The notes beneath the pieces are model-generated. The model was not told the DNA's origin. It was given only the letters and a program-made list of their open reading frames with translations, and ran no database searches. Below are positions 42,001 through 51,135 of a stretch of 64,000 bases of DNA, one piece after another (the first letter of the stretch is position 1; each line of letters opens with the position of its first letter). The stretch comes from JBHIBC01 sp046758905. Its GTDB lineage: Bacteria; Acidobacteriota; Polarisedimenticolia; Gp22-AA2. Position numbers and translations under genes: made by a program. The stretch is from contig JBHIBC010000002.1 in the NCBI GenBank assembly GCA_046758905.1, positions 25,916 to 89,915 on the forward strand. The letters run 5' to 3'.

Positions 42001-44720
42001 CTTCCATCGCGAACCCGTTCCAGGAGGATCAGGACCGCGACGGCGTCGGCAACGCCTGTGACAACTGTCTCACCTTCTTCAATCCGGACCAGATCGATTC
42101 GGACGGGGACGGCACCGGGGACGCCTGCCAGATCGGTTTCATGCGGAACGGCTTCCTTTTCGTGAACGGCCTGTCTCCGCTGAACCGGGTCGCAGCCTTC
42201 GAGACCAAGGAGGGCGGCGCCCTCCTTCCGCTCAGCGGCTCGCCCAGGCTGACGGGAGGCTCGGGGCGGCAGAACGATCCGCCGCCGTCGGCCGCCCCGG
42301 GGCTGGCGCTGTCGGGTGGGGCGCCGCTCCTGCTGGCCGTCAATCCCGACTCGGGCAGCGTCAGCACATTCGTCGTGGGCGGCGACGGGGCCCTCACCGC
42401 GGCGCCCGGCTCGCCGCACCCCGTGGCGCTCGTCGACCCCCTCGGCCTGGCGCTGGCCCCGGGCGGGGGGCGGTTGTTCGTGGCCGGGACGCGCGACGGC
42501 GGCGGGGCGATCGCGACCCTCGATGTCGCCCGCTCGGGACGCCTGAGGGCCGCGGGTGACCCGATCCCGATCGGAGGCGTCGCCGACGGGATGGCGATCG
42601 CTCCCGACGGGTCGCTCTTGGCCGTAGCGCTGCCGGATTCAGGGCGCGTCTCGGTCTTCTCGCTCGGCGCGGGGGACGCGGCACCGGCGCCGCTGAGCGG
42701 GTGGCCCGCCCGGCTGCCGGGCATCAACCGCCCGGGGCCGCTCGCGTTCGCCGCCGAGGCCGGGGCAGCCGGCGCCCCGGAGGGAGCCTGGGTCCTGGTG
42801 GGGGGCGAGGCACCGCCGGGGCGCGCGGTGCTGTGCGCGGTGGAGGTGCGCGACTCGGGGCCGGTGCCTCGCGGGCGGATCGATCTCGGCGCCGACGGCG
42901 GGACGCTGGCGATCGCCGTCGACGCTGCGCGTGACCGCTCCTTCGTCACCCTGCCCGCCGCCGGAGCGGTCGCCTGGGTGGAGGGCCTCCTCGCGGGCGT
43001 GCCGGTGAGCGTGCCGGGCTCCCCGTTCGCCGTCCCAGAGGCTCTGAGCGTGCCGGCGGGCCTGGTGCTCGGGTCGGACGGCGCCTCGGTGCACCTCGTC
43101 GGCCGCGGATCGAACTCGGTCGCGACGCTCGTGGAGGTGGAGGGAGCCGGACTGGCCGCGGGGCCGAACTCCCCCATCCCGACCGGCATCCAGGCGGCCA
43201 ACCCCTCCGCCGGCGTGATCTTCCTGGAGTCGTCGGACGATGACGGGGACGGGCTCGAGCGACTGGAGGACAACTGCCCGGGGGTGGCCAATCCGGGACA
43301 GGAGGACTCGAACGGCGACGGCGCCGGAGACGCCTGCCAGCCGGTGGTCGCCATCGCCCGGGTGGTGTCCGCCGAGCGGGCCTCCCCAGCCGACGAGAGC
43401 GGGGCGGGCCGGGAGACGATCCCGGTGCTGGCGGCGGCGGTGTCGCTGTCCGACCCGGACGGGCAGACGCTGCACGGGCGCGTCGTCGTGTCGCGCCTCG
43501 AGATCGGATCCTTCACGCTCGAGGACGCGGCGCTGGAGGGGGAGGGAAGCGACGGGGTCGACTGTGGGCGGACGCTGCCGCTGGACGAAAGGGCCGGACC
43601 GGGGATCGCCTACCTGAACGCATCGGCGGGGCGGCCGCTGCTCGTCGACCAGGACTCGGTCCTGGCCTGCGACGACGGCCTGCAGGACTATGAGCTCGCG
43701 GCGGGCGGATGCGATGGCCAGGACCCGGTCTTCTTCCCGATCCTGGCGCTGTCCGGGCTCCCGCCGCCGGCGGAGATCTGCGCGCGCGAGCGCGACGGCG
43801 ACGGGCGCCGCTTCGAAATCAGGGTCGAGGCCATCCGCGCGGACAGCGCCGACATCGTCGCGGAGCGCGCCCTGGCGCGGACAGTCGTGCCGTACGGCGG
43901 ATCCGTCCTGCCCGGCGCCATCTCCCTCGAGGCCCTAGGCGACGCTCCGGCCGGCCCCGCCGGCCTTCCCCACACCCTGACCGTCACGGCCGCCGACGGC
44001 GACACGCCCGAAGCCCGGGACAGCGCGGGCTTCGCCTGGCGCGGCGAGTCCCTGCTGGTGTTCGGATCGCCCCCGGTAGCGGTGGGCCCCGGAGATCTGC
44101 TGACGGAGTGCACGGGGCCGGAGGGCGCGACCCTGACGCTCGACGGCTCCGATTCCTTCGACCCCGACGGCGGCCCGCTCTCGCACCGCTGGCTCGAGGT
44201 GGTGGAGGAGGGCACGGAGCGATTCCTCGCCGAGGGCGAGCGCGTCCAGGTCTCCCTGTCGTTGGGCGCTCATCTTGTGGTGCACCTCGTGCAGGACTCG
44301 GACGGTCTGCTGGCCGAGCAGCGTTTCACCGTCACGGTCGCCGACCGGCTGCCTCCGGAGGCCACCGCCCGTGCCGTCCCGCCGGTGCTGTGGCCGCCCG
44401 ACCACGCCCTAGTCCCGGTCCGCGTCGTGGTCGACGCCCGGGACGCCTGTTCCGGCACGGTGGAGATCCGGCTGCAGAGCGTGGCGAGCAGCGAGAGCGA
44501 CGATGCTCCCGGGGCAGGGGACGGTCGGACCAGCGGCGACATCCGGGAGGCCGCTCTCGGGGAGGACGACCGCGATCTTCTGCTGCGCGCCGAGCGCTCC
44601 GCTCCGGGGCCGGGACGGACCTACCGCCTCGTCTACCGCGTCGCCGATCCCTCGGGCAACGCCGTGAGCGTCCGGATCGAGGTCGAGGTCCCCCTGTCCC
44701 GGCGCGAAGATGTCCCCTAG
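39045..44720 (+). CDS. Giant exported protein: three beta-propellers separated by thrombospondin-3 calcium repeats
   Basis: 1,891 residues. A signal peptide (PALLLLAAIAGTSPATAA) is followed by three lactonase-like seven-bladed propeller regions at about 35-390, 515-865 and 1035-1390. Each starts with a similar line (GYVYVNEGTT, GWLYVQTESP, GFLFVNGLSP) and has blades rich in SPF and PDGRFLYV. Thrombospondin type 3 repeats (DxDGDGxGDxCDNCP) follow each propeller. The C-terminal 450 residues hold Ig-like domains (LDGSDSFDPDGGPLSHRWLE is PKD-like; YRVADPSGNAVSVRIEV is HYR-like). No C-terminal sorting tail or membrane helix is seen. It is probably a secreted or surface calcium-stabilised protein; no enzymatic residues are recognised. 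Start: GTG 39042 is an alternative to ATG 39045. Confidence 0.85.
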   Translation: MRHDAPPRARARPALLLLAAIAGTSPATAADAGPFPELIGYVYVNEGTTDRSRLAAPNVVTGLAAFSDGSLALLSGSPWPTGGTGPEGAVFLGSPRAGICVARRRLYVVNQGSDDIAAFTIGEHGSLTAVPGSPFFSGGSSPEALAVTPDGRFLYVGHTGSRDLAVLSVAPDGGLIPASAPIDLDSAVDGLAVTPDGRFLIATLPLLARIAVLAIADDGSLAHVPGSPFRGDGETTDGVSLGAGGADLFVAVADPSRLLVSRYRLRPDGVLIRIPGSPFSGPGGTANIVHTVPGDRFLTASLPAQNAVAVFLVDPSGGLVPAPGSPFPNGPLGTSPAGMASDPLGRLLYVADTLSGTVSSLLVREDGRLDLAGDSVRTGVDGLPLASIVFLPAGDQDGDLVPASSDNCPAVANPSQIDRDGDGLGDPCDNCPEVANRGQRDADLDGAGDPCDPDRDGDGVDDSADPCPDVADPEGGDTDGDGVGDACDNCPDDPNPDQGDVDADLIGDACDRPAIRIGWLYVQTESPENAIAAYEVDLEGRLRRLSGSPFPTGGLGPEGSAVALFAPPRLAAGRFLPARLFAANQGSDDVSVFRIEQDGTPVPIQGSPFASGGRLPAGLALHPSGLFLAVANLGSPNVALFNVKPDNLQLKKIAGTPIPVPGRVNGLAFHPRGRFLEVGLPDLGRLRAIRFESPFPFVPGSTIVDPAGAPAGFAFNGAGDRLFLSSATSGTAKVSAFAIDVEGVAEPLPRTTATGGGSNSNAVALGSGERFLYVSNQASNTIDVFGVEASGSLVPHPGTPFPNARFGRTPVGLTIDPLGRFLFAANTASNSVSSFRIRPDGGLEPLGAAEKTGAALGRPLGGIVFLGAGDEDGDGVEFALDNCPGAHNPGQEDADGDAVGDACDRCPDLFDPAQVDSDGDGAGNACDPDPDGDGLEGGEDNCPADKNPGQEERDGDGLGDLCDRCPDDPANDGDGDGSCAGIDNCPSIANPFQEDQDRDGVGNACDNCLTFFNPDQIDSDGDGTGDACQIGFMRNGFLFVNGLSPLNRVAAFETKEGGALLPLSGSPRLTGGSGRQNDPPPSAAPGLALSGGAPLLLAVNPDSGSVSTFVVGGDGALTAAPGSPHPVALVDPLGLALAPGGGRLFVAGTRDGGGAIATLDVARSGRLRAAGDPIPIGGVADGMAIAPDGSLLAVALPDSGRVSVFSLGAGDAAPAPLSGWPARLPGINRPGPLAFAAEAGAAGAPEGAWVLVGGEAPPGRAVLCAVEVRDSGPVPRGRIDLGADGGTLAIAVDAARDRSFVTLPAAGAVAWVEGLLAGVPVSVPGSPFAVPEALSVPAGLVLGSDGASVHLVGRGSNSVATLVEVEGAGLAAGPNSPIPTGIQAANPSAGVIFLESSDDDGDGLERLEDNCPGVANPGQEDSNGDGAGDACQPVVAIARVVSAERASPADESGAGRETIPVLAAAVSLSDPDGQTLHGRVVVSRLEIGSFTLEDAALEGEGSDGVDCGRTLPLDERAGPGIAYLNASAGRPLLVDQDSVLACDDGLQDYELAAGGCDGQDPVFFPILALSGLPPPAEICARERDGDGRRFEIRVEAIRADSADIVAERALARTVVPYGGSVLPGAISLEALGDAPAGPAGLPHTLTVTAADGDTPEARDSAGFAWRGESLLVFGSPPVAVGPGDLLTECTGPEGATLTLDGSDSFDPDGGPLSHRWLEVVEEGTERFLAEGERVQVSLSLGAHLVVHLVQDSDGLLAEQRFTVTVADRLPPEATARAVPPVLWPPDHALVPVRVVVDARDACSGTVEIRLQSVASSESDDAPGAGDGRTSGDIREAALGEDDRDLLLRAERSAPGPGRTYRLVYRVADPSGNAVSVRIEVEVPLSRREDVP
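40225..40580 (+). repeat. Thrombospondin type 3 repeat block 1
   Basis: Encodes about five Asp-rich calcium-binding units such as DGDGLGDPCDNCPEV and DGDGVGDACDNCPDD between the first and second propellers. Confidence 0.85.
41650..42130 (+). repeat. Thrombospondin type 3 repeat block 2
   Basis: The longest block, about six or seven units (for example DGDAVGDACDRCPDLFDP, DRDGVGNACDNCLT), between the second and third propellers. Confidence 0.85.
43236..43340 (+). repeat. Thrombospondin type 3 repeat block 3
   Basis: A short block of one to two units (DDDGDGLERLEDNCPGVANP) after the third propeller, leading into the Ig-like region. Confidence 0.8.
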
Positions 44721-44726
44721 CCCATA

Positions 44727-44755
44727 AGCGATCGCCCGGCCGGACCACGATCGCT
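44727..44755. terminator. Hairpin between the propeller-protein gene and the AhpD-like gene
   Basis: AGCGATCG pairs perfectly with CGATCGCT around a 13-base loop, seven bases after the stop codon. No T-run follows; instead a TATAAT starts five bases later, so it may be a terminator or an operator for the next gene. Confidence 0.45.
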
Positions 44756-44759
44756 CCCG

Positions 44760-44765
44760 TATAAT
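44760..44765 (+). promoter_or_regulatory. -10 box for the AhpD-like gene
   Basis: TATAAT, perfect consensus, 29 bases before the ATG at 44795. No -35 box is visible; the hairpin occupies that place. Confidence 0.55.
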
Positions 44766-44794
44766 AGGGTTCCCCACCCATCCAGGAGGAGGGC

Positions 44795-45112
44795 ATGTCC
44801 AAGATCCCCGGCTGGTACAAAGAACAACAACGGCGATATCCCCGGGTCCTCGAGGCCTACGAGAAGCTGGGCCGGGCCTGTCAGGACGCCGGGCCGCTCG
44901 ACGCGAAGGCCCGGGCGCTCGTCAAGCTGGGCATCGCCGTGGGCACGCGACACGAGGGGGCGGTGCACTCGCACACGAGGCGTTCGCTGGAGGCGGGCGC
45001 CTCGATCGAGGAATGCCGCCACGTCGCTCTCCTGGCGACCACGACGATCGGCTTTCCCGCCATGATGGCCGCGCTGTCGTGGATCGAGGACCTCGCCAAG
45101 GACCGGGGCTAG
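44795..45112 (+). CDS. Carboxymuconolactone decarboxylase/AhpD-fold protein
   Basis: 105 residues, one AhpD-like helical domain: LDAKARALVKLGIAVGTRHEGAVHSHTRRSLEAGAS is followed by ECRHVALLATTTIGFPAMM. The redox CxxC of AhpD is absent (EGAVHSH takes its place), so it is not an AhpD-type peroxidase reductase; single-domain members of this kind are of unknown activity. A GGAGGAG ribosome-binding site lies three bases before the ATG, and its own TATAAT box suggests separate transcription. Confidence 0.85.
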   Translation: MSKIPGWYKEQQRRYPRVLEAYEKLGRACQDAGPLDAKARALVKLGIAVGTRHEGAVHSHTRRSLEAGASIEECRHVALLATTTIGFPAMMAALSWIEDLAKDRG

Positions 45113-45164
45113 GCGGTCCCGGATACGCTCGCCGCCTCGCCTCCGCGCCGCGGCGGACGGCGGC

Positions 45165-46205
45165 TCAGTAGCCTTCCTCCTCGAGGCTCACCTTCCCCGC
45201 GAAGCGGCGGTAGGCGAGCGCGAAGTATCCGGCGGCGAGGACGACGCCGGGGATCCACCACAGCAGGCCCGCGCGGAGCCCGTATGCGCCGGCCGCGGCG
45301 CCGCGTGCGGTCAGGCTGAGCCCGGGTCCCGTGCTGGCCGGGAGGACATACGGGTACAGGCCGAACGCCACGCTGGCCATCATGCCGGCGAGATACGAGC
45401 AGGAGGCGAGGAAGGCGCCGAGGTCGGCCCCGTCGCGCCCGAGCCACCGGATCGCCAGCAGTCCGCCGAGCGCCAGCGCGGGGAAGAGGTATCCCCAGGG
45501 CTGAGCGGCCAGCCGCGCCGGCACGTTCGCCTGGACGCGAAAGGTGACGGCGGTGACCGCCGCGGTCAGCACGGCCACGCCCCACCAGGCCCGCCGCGCG
45601 ACGCGGCGCGCCCGCCGCCGCGTGGGCTCCCCGGTCTTCAGGGCCACCCACAGCGATCCGTGCACGGTCAGGGCCAGGATCGCCAGGAGCCCCACCAGGG
45701 CCGTGTACCAGTCTATGATCCCGGTCTCGCGACCGAGGCGGAAGTCCGTCCACAGCGGCTCGAAGAAGTACCCGGACGCGTCGAGGGGGACGCCCCGGAC
45801 CACGCAGCCGAGGGCCGTCCCGTAGAACAGCGCCAGCAGCAGGCTCGCGCCCGCGAAGACCACGTCCCAGAACGGCTTCCAGGCGGGGCTGTCGATGTGA
45901 TTGCGGAACTCGACGGCGACCCCGCGCAGGACGAGCAGCCAGAGGACGATCATGAGCGGCAGGTAAAAGCCGCTGAAGCTGCTGGCGTAGAGGGCGGGAA
46001 AGGCCAGGAAGAGGCTGCCCGCGGCGGCGAGAAGCCAGACTCCGTTGCCGTCCCAGACGGGGCCGATCGATCGCAGCACGGTGCGTCGCTCGCGGTCGGT
46101 CCGGGCCACCAGCAGGTGGACGATCCCGGCGCCCAGATCGAACCCGTCCAGGACGACGTAGACCGCAAGCATCAGGGCGATGAGGCAGAACCAGATGGTC
46201 TCCAT
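45165..46205 (-). CDS. cydB: Cytochrome bd ubiquinol oxidase subunit II
   Basis: 346 residues with eight to nine membrane helices, of normal CydB length. The start METIWFCLIALMLAVYVVLDGFDLGAGI carries the conserved GFDLG. It stabilises the di-haem site of the bd oxidase, which reduces oxygen to water with quinol and has high oxygen affinity. It is nine bases downstream of cydA in the same operon. No small CydX-like frame was seen between 45113 and 45164. Confidence 0.95.
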   Translation of the reverse strand: METIWFCLIALMLAVYVVLDGFDLGAGIVHLLVARTDRERRTVLRSIGPVWDGNGVWLLAAAGSLFLAFPALYASSFSGFYLPLMIVLWLLVLRGVAVEFRNHIDSPAWKPFWDVVFAGASLLLALFYGTALGCVVRGVPLDASGYFFEPLWTDFRLGRETGIIDWYTALVGLLAILALTVHGSLWVALKTGEPTRRRARRVARRAWWGVAVLTAAVTAVTFRVQANVPARLAAQPWGYLFPALALGGLLAIRWLGRDGADLGAFLASCSYLAGMMASVAFGLYPYVLPASTGPGLSLTARGAAAGAYGLRAGLLWWIPGVVLAAGYFALAYRRFAGKVSLEEEGY

Positions 46206-46214
46206 GCAGGACTC

Positions 46215-47567
<1,353 letters not shown>

Positions 47568-47637
47568 CTCGACCTCGAGCCCGGCGGGCGGTCGGCCCGC
47601 ACCCGGAAGGCGGAGCGACGCCCGGACCGGGGACCCT

Positions 47638-48003
47638 TCAGGGCCCGCTCTTCGCGTGCACCCACCTGCCGGGCGTTCCCTCCATGGCGGAGCCGCGCGG
47701 CGGCCGCCATAGGGCCAGCCTCTCGATCTCCCTCGCGAGCGCGAAGTCACGCTCCGTGATTCCCCCGGAGGCGTGAGTCTTCAGCTTGACCCAGACCTTC
47801 CCCCAGGTGACCTCCAGGTCGGGATGGTGCCACGCCGCCTCGCTCAGGAAGGCGACGGCGTTCACCAGCATCAGGGTCGTCGGCCAGCCGTCGGTGCTGA
47901 ACTTGCGTCGTATCCAGCCGTCCTCCAACTTCCAGCCCGGCAGCTCCTCCTCGAGCCGAGCGACCACCCTGTCGTCAGGAATCCTCGGCAGCCTTTCGGG
48001 CAT
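47638..48003 (-). CDS. 4a-hydroxytetrahydrobiopterin dehydratase (PCD/DCoH family)
   Basis: 121 residues. The catalytic His-His-Pro-Asp is in EAAWHHPDLEVTWGKVWVKL, followed by THASGGITERDFALA, as in the family. The reaction dehydrates the pterin carbinolamine formed by aromatic amino acid hydroxylases. No such hydroxylase is in view; orphan PCD proteins are common and may help molybdopterin or folate metabolism. The C-terminus has a 20-residue extension. GGGAGGAG lies five bases before the ATG. It lies upstream of cydAB on the same strand. Confidence 0.9.
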   Translation of the reverse strand: MPERLPRIPDDRVVARLEEELPGWKLEDGWIRRKFSTDGWPTTLMLVNAVAFLSEAAWHHPDLEVTWGKVWVKLKTHASGGITERDFALAREIERLALWRPPRGSAMEGTPGRWVHAKSGP

Positions 48004-48216
48004 GATGACTCCTCCCTGTTCAAAACACCGGCTTCGTGTCCTGCCGTTAGAGATGCACGCGCCGCGCGCCCCCGCGGTCCCGGCGGTCGCTCGAGACGGC
48101 GAGAGGACGCCGGCGCCCATCCTACCCCAGGCGGCTGAGGGCCGTCATCGCCTCCGCCCCCGCTTGACAGCCCGACCGTTCCGGCCGACAGTGGCGCGGA
48201 GAGGAGGGTGGGCGCC

Positions 48217-49251
48217 GTGCCGACACAGCGTTGCTGGCGGATCGGGTTCGCGGGGTTCGGGAGCGTCAACCGGGCTCTGGCACGACTGCTCGTCGCGCGG
48301 CGCCGGGAGCTGGAGCGCAGGCACGGGATCTCGTTCCGCGTGACCCTGATCTCGAGCGCTCGGCGCGGGGCCCGGGTTGCGCCGGAGGGGATCGACCTGG
48401 AGGGAGCGCTCGGGGAAGGGTGGCGGGGCGTGGGCTCCGCTCTGGAGGCGATGGGCGGCGCGCCGATCGACATCCTGTTCGAGGGGACCCCTCTCGATCC
48501 GGTCCGTGGCGAGCCGGCCACATCGCACGCGCGCGAGGCGTTGCGGCGGGGCATCTCTGTGATCAGCGCCAACAAGGGGCCGGTCGCGTTCGCGGCCCGC
48601 GAGCTGATCCGGATCGCTCACGGCAGCGGGGCCGGTTTTCGGTTCGAGTCCGCCGTGGCCGACTGCATGCCGGTCTTCAGCCTGGTCGAGTCGGCCCTGC
48701 CGATCGGAAAGGTGACGCGCTTTAAGGGCATCCTGAACTCGACCAGCAACCTGGTCCTCCAGGCGGTGGCGCGCGGCGGGTCGGTCGAGGAGGCCGTCTC
48801 GGGGGCGCGCGCGGCCGGCGTCGCCGAGGCCGACCCCGCGCACGACCTGGACGGTTGGGACCAGGCCGTGAAGGCCTCGATCCTCGCGGCGATCCTGCTG
48901 GGGCGCGAGGTCCGCCCGGCGCAGGTGGAGAGGACCGCGCTTTCGGGTCTCGACCCGGGCTGGATCCGTTCCGAGACGCGGGCCGGCCGGGTGGTCCGCC
49001 TCGCCGCCAGCGGCGGCGCCTCCGGGCCGATCCGCGTCGCTGCGCTGTGCCTGGATCCGCGATCCTTCCTCGGCGGCCTGAAGGCCGGCTCCCTCGGGCT
49101 CGTCCTCGAGACGGAGCTCGCCGGCACGATTCACGTCGCGATCGCCGGATCGGGCGTGGAGCAGACCGCCTATGGCATGCTCGCCGACATGGTGGCGATC
49201 CACTACGGTCGGCTCGTGGTCCCGTCCGCCCTGGCGGAGCCCGAAGGGTAG
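48217..49251 (+). CDS. Homoserine dehydrogenase, short form
   Basis: 344 residues: an NAD(P)-binding start RIGFAGFGSVNRALARLL, ISANKGPVAFAAREL, FKGILNSTSNLVLQAVARGG, and catalytic AEADPAHDLDGWDQAVKAS with the family Asp/Lys. It reduces aspartate semialdehyde to homoserine for threonine and methionine. It lacks the regulatory ACT domain. GTG 48217 is chosen over GTG 48208 because the GGAGG would overlap the latter. TTGACA at 48166 may belong to its promoter, but the -10 is unclear. No thr or met genes are adjacent. Confidence 0.88.
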   Translation: MPTQRCWRIGFAGFGSVNRALARLLVARRRELERRHGISFRVTLISSARRGARVAPEGIDLEGALGEGWRGVGSALEAMGGAPIDILFEGTPLDPVRGEPATSHAREALRRGISVISANKGPVAFAARELIRIAHGSGAGFRFESAVADCMPVFSLVESALPIGKVTRFKGILNSTSNLVLQAVARGGSVEEAVSGARAAGVAEADPAHDLDGWDQAVKASILAAILLGREVRPAQVERTALSGLDPGWIRSETRAGRVVRLAASGGASGPIRVAALCLDPRSFLGGLKAGSLGLVLETELAGTIHVAIAGSGVEQTAYGMLADMVAIHYGRLVVPSALAEPEG

Positions 49252-49311
49252 GGGAGGCCTCCCGGACCGGCGGGCCGTCATCGCGCCTCCCCGGAGAAGA
49301 GAGCCGCTGCA

Positions 49312-51072
49312 TTGAGCCGTTGGCGAGTCCCGATGGTCGCGTTCGCGGTCGCGCTTGCGATCTCCGCCTGCCTTCGGGCGCGGGCTCCCGAGGCCGACCT
49401 CATTCTGGTCGACGGCGTGGTTCACACCATGTCGGCGACGGGCGGGACCGCCGCGGCCATGGCCGTGCGGGACGGCAGGCTGCTGGCCGTGGGAGACGAG
49501 GAGTCCATCCTCAGGCACCGCGGGGAGACGACCCCGGTGGTCGACCTGCGCGGGGCCACGATCGTCCCCGGGCTGATCGACGCGCACGTCCACCTTCTCG
49601 GGGTCGGTGAGACGCTCCTGAACGAGGAGACGGGAGGCGCGCTGTACGTCGACCTGTCGATGACCCAGAGCGAGGAGGACGCGGTGCAGAGGGTCCGGAG
49701 CCGGGTCCGCAGCATGCGCCCCGGCGAGTGGGTCCTGGGCCGGGGGTGGAACCAGGAGCGCTGGACCGAGAGGCGGCTTCCGGACAAGCGGCTGCTCTCC
49801 GAAATCGTCCGGTACAACCCGGCGTTTCTGGTGCGCTCGGACGGCCACGCGGTGTGGGTCAACAGGGCGGCGCTCGAGCGGGCCGGGATCGACGCCCGCA
49901 CGCCCGACCCACCCGGCGGGCGCATCCTGAGGGAGCCTCGCACCGGCGAGCCGAGCGGGCTGCTCCTCGACCGGGCCTGGGAGCCCGTCCTCCGCGAGAT
50001 CCCAGCGCTCTCGGTGGAGGAGAAGGTCGCCGCCCTGAGCCGCGCGCTGCGGGAGTTCGCGGCGCGCGGCTACACGATGGTCCATTCGGCCGGGTCGCTC
50101 AATCGACTCGGTCTGCGCGACCTGGGGGCGTCCGGGGACGAGGAGGTCGAGATCTTCCGGACCCTCGCGCTGAGCCGCCGCCTGCCGATCCGGGTCGTGC
50201 TGATGGTGCCCGGGCCCTCGGAGGCGGCCGAGAGCCTCCTGCGCCGCGGCCCGGAGGTCGGCCTGGGGGACGACCGCCTCGACATCCGCACGATCGAGCT
50301 GTTCGCCGACGGGACGCTCGGCAGTCGCGGGGCCGCCCTGCTGGAACCGTACGCCGACGCGCCGGACACCTCGGGCTTGCTGCGAATGACTCGGGACGAG
50401 ATCGCGGGGTGGGCCTCCCGCGGCCTGCGGAGCGGCATCCAGGTCGCCGTGCACGCCGTCGGCGACGCCGCGGTCCGGGAGGCGGTGAACGGGCTCGCGC
50501 GGGCCCTCACGGGCTCGCCCGGGGCCGATGCCCGGTTCCGGATCGAGCACCTGTCGCTGTTCGATCCGGCGGACCTCGAGACGCTGGCCCGGACGCGAGC
50601 CGTCGTGTCGGTCCAGCCCGGCCTCCTGCAGCCGTACTCCGGGGTGACGATGGAGGAGGCCAGGGTGGGTGAGGAGCGCGCCTCCCGGGTCTACGCCTTC
50701 GGGACGCTCCTGCGGGAGGGGGTACCGCTGGCCGGGTCGTCCGACGCACACGAGCGCCTGACCCACCCGCTGCTCGGTTTCTATTCGGCCGTCACCCGCA
50801 GGACGCCGGACGGCGGGCCGGCGGAGGGGTGGCACCCCGGGCGGCGCCTGACCCGAGCGGAGGCGCTGCGCCTGTTCACGCTGGGCGCCGCCTACGCGGC
50901 CCTCCGAGAGGGGGACGGGGGCAGCTTGGAGCCGGGCAAGTGGGCCGATTTCACCGTCCTGTCCCAGGACATCATGGCGGTTCCGGCGGACGAGATCCTC
51001 GAGACACAGACCCTCGCCACCTATGTCGCCGGGCACGAGGTCTATCGCCGGCATCGCTCGGCGCCGCCCTGA
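49312..51072 (+). CDS. Lipoprotein-type amidohydrolase (YtcJ-like)
   Basis: 586 residues. A lipobox ALAISAC ends the signal region, so it is likely an anchored lipoprotein. The metallo-hydrolase core follows: VDGVVHTMSATGG, metal ligands in GLIDAHVHLLGVG, long inserts, HAVGDAAV, RIEHLSLFDPAD and the catalytic Asp region AGSSDAHERLTHPLL. This order matches YtcJ/N-substituted formamide deformylase-like amidohydrolases of unknown substrate. The start is TTG 49312 with GGAGAAGAG upstream; ATG 49333 is an alternative that keeps the lipobox. Confidence 0.87.
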   Translation: MSRWRVPMVAFAVALAISACLRARAPEADLILVDGVVHTMSATGGTAAAMAVRDGRLLAVGDEESILRHRGETTPVVDLRGATIVPGLIDAHVHLLGVGETLLNEETGGALYVDLSMTQSEEDAVQRVRSRVRSMRPGEWVLGRGWNQERWTERRLPDKRLLSEIVRYNPAFLVRSDGHAVWVNRAALERAGIDARTPDPPGGRILREPRTGEPSGLLLDRAWEPVLREIPALSVEEKVAALSRALREFAARGYTMVHSAGSLNRLGLRDLGASGDEEVEIFRTLALSRRLPIRVVLMVPGPSEAAESLLRRGPEVGLGDDRLDIRTIELFADGTLGSRGAALLEPYADAPDTSGLLRMTRDEIAGWASRGLRSGIQVAVHAVGDAAVREAVNGLARALTGSPGADARFRIEHLSLFDPADLETLARTRAVVSVQPGLLQPYSGVTMEEARVGEERASRVYAFGTLLREGVPLAGSSDAHERLTHPLLGFYSAVTRRTPDGGPAEGWHPGRRLTRAEALRLFTLGAAYAALREGDGGSLEPGKWADFTVLSQDIMAVPADEILETQTLATYVAGHEVYRRHRSAPP

Positions 51073-51103
51073 CGGCGCCACCACGCCGGCCGCCCGCGCG
51101 GGA

Positions 51104-51109
51104 TATAAT
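51104..51109 (+). promoter_or_regulatory. -10 box of the VWA-HEAT gene
   Basis: TATAAT, perfect consensus, 26 bases before the ATG at 51136. A TTG at 51115 is in frame and would give a leaderless start. No -35 box is seen. Confidence 0.55.
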
Positions 51110-51135
51110 CTCGCTTGCCACCGCGAGCGCCCCGC

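Noticed and set aside
44795..45112. AhpD-like protein as a second selenoprotein or peroxidase partner
   Set aside because: Its frame has no internal UGA and it lacks the CxxC redox motif.
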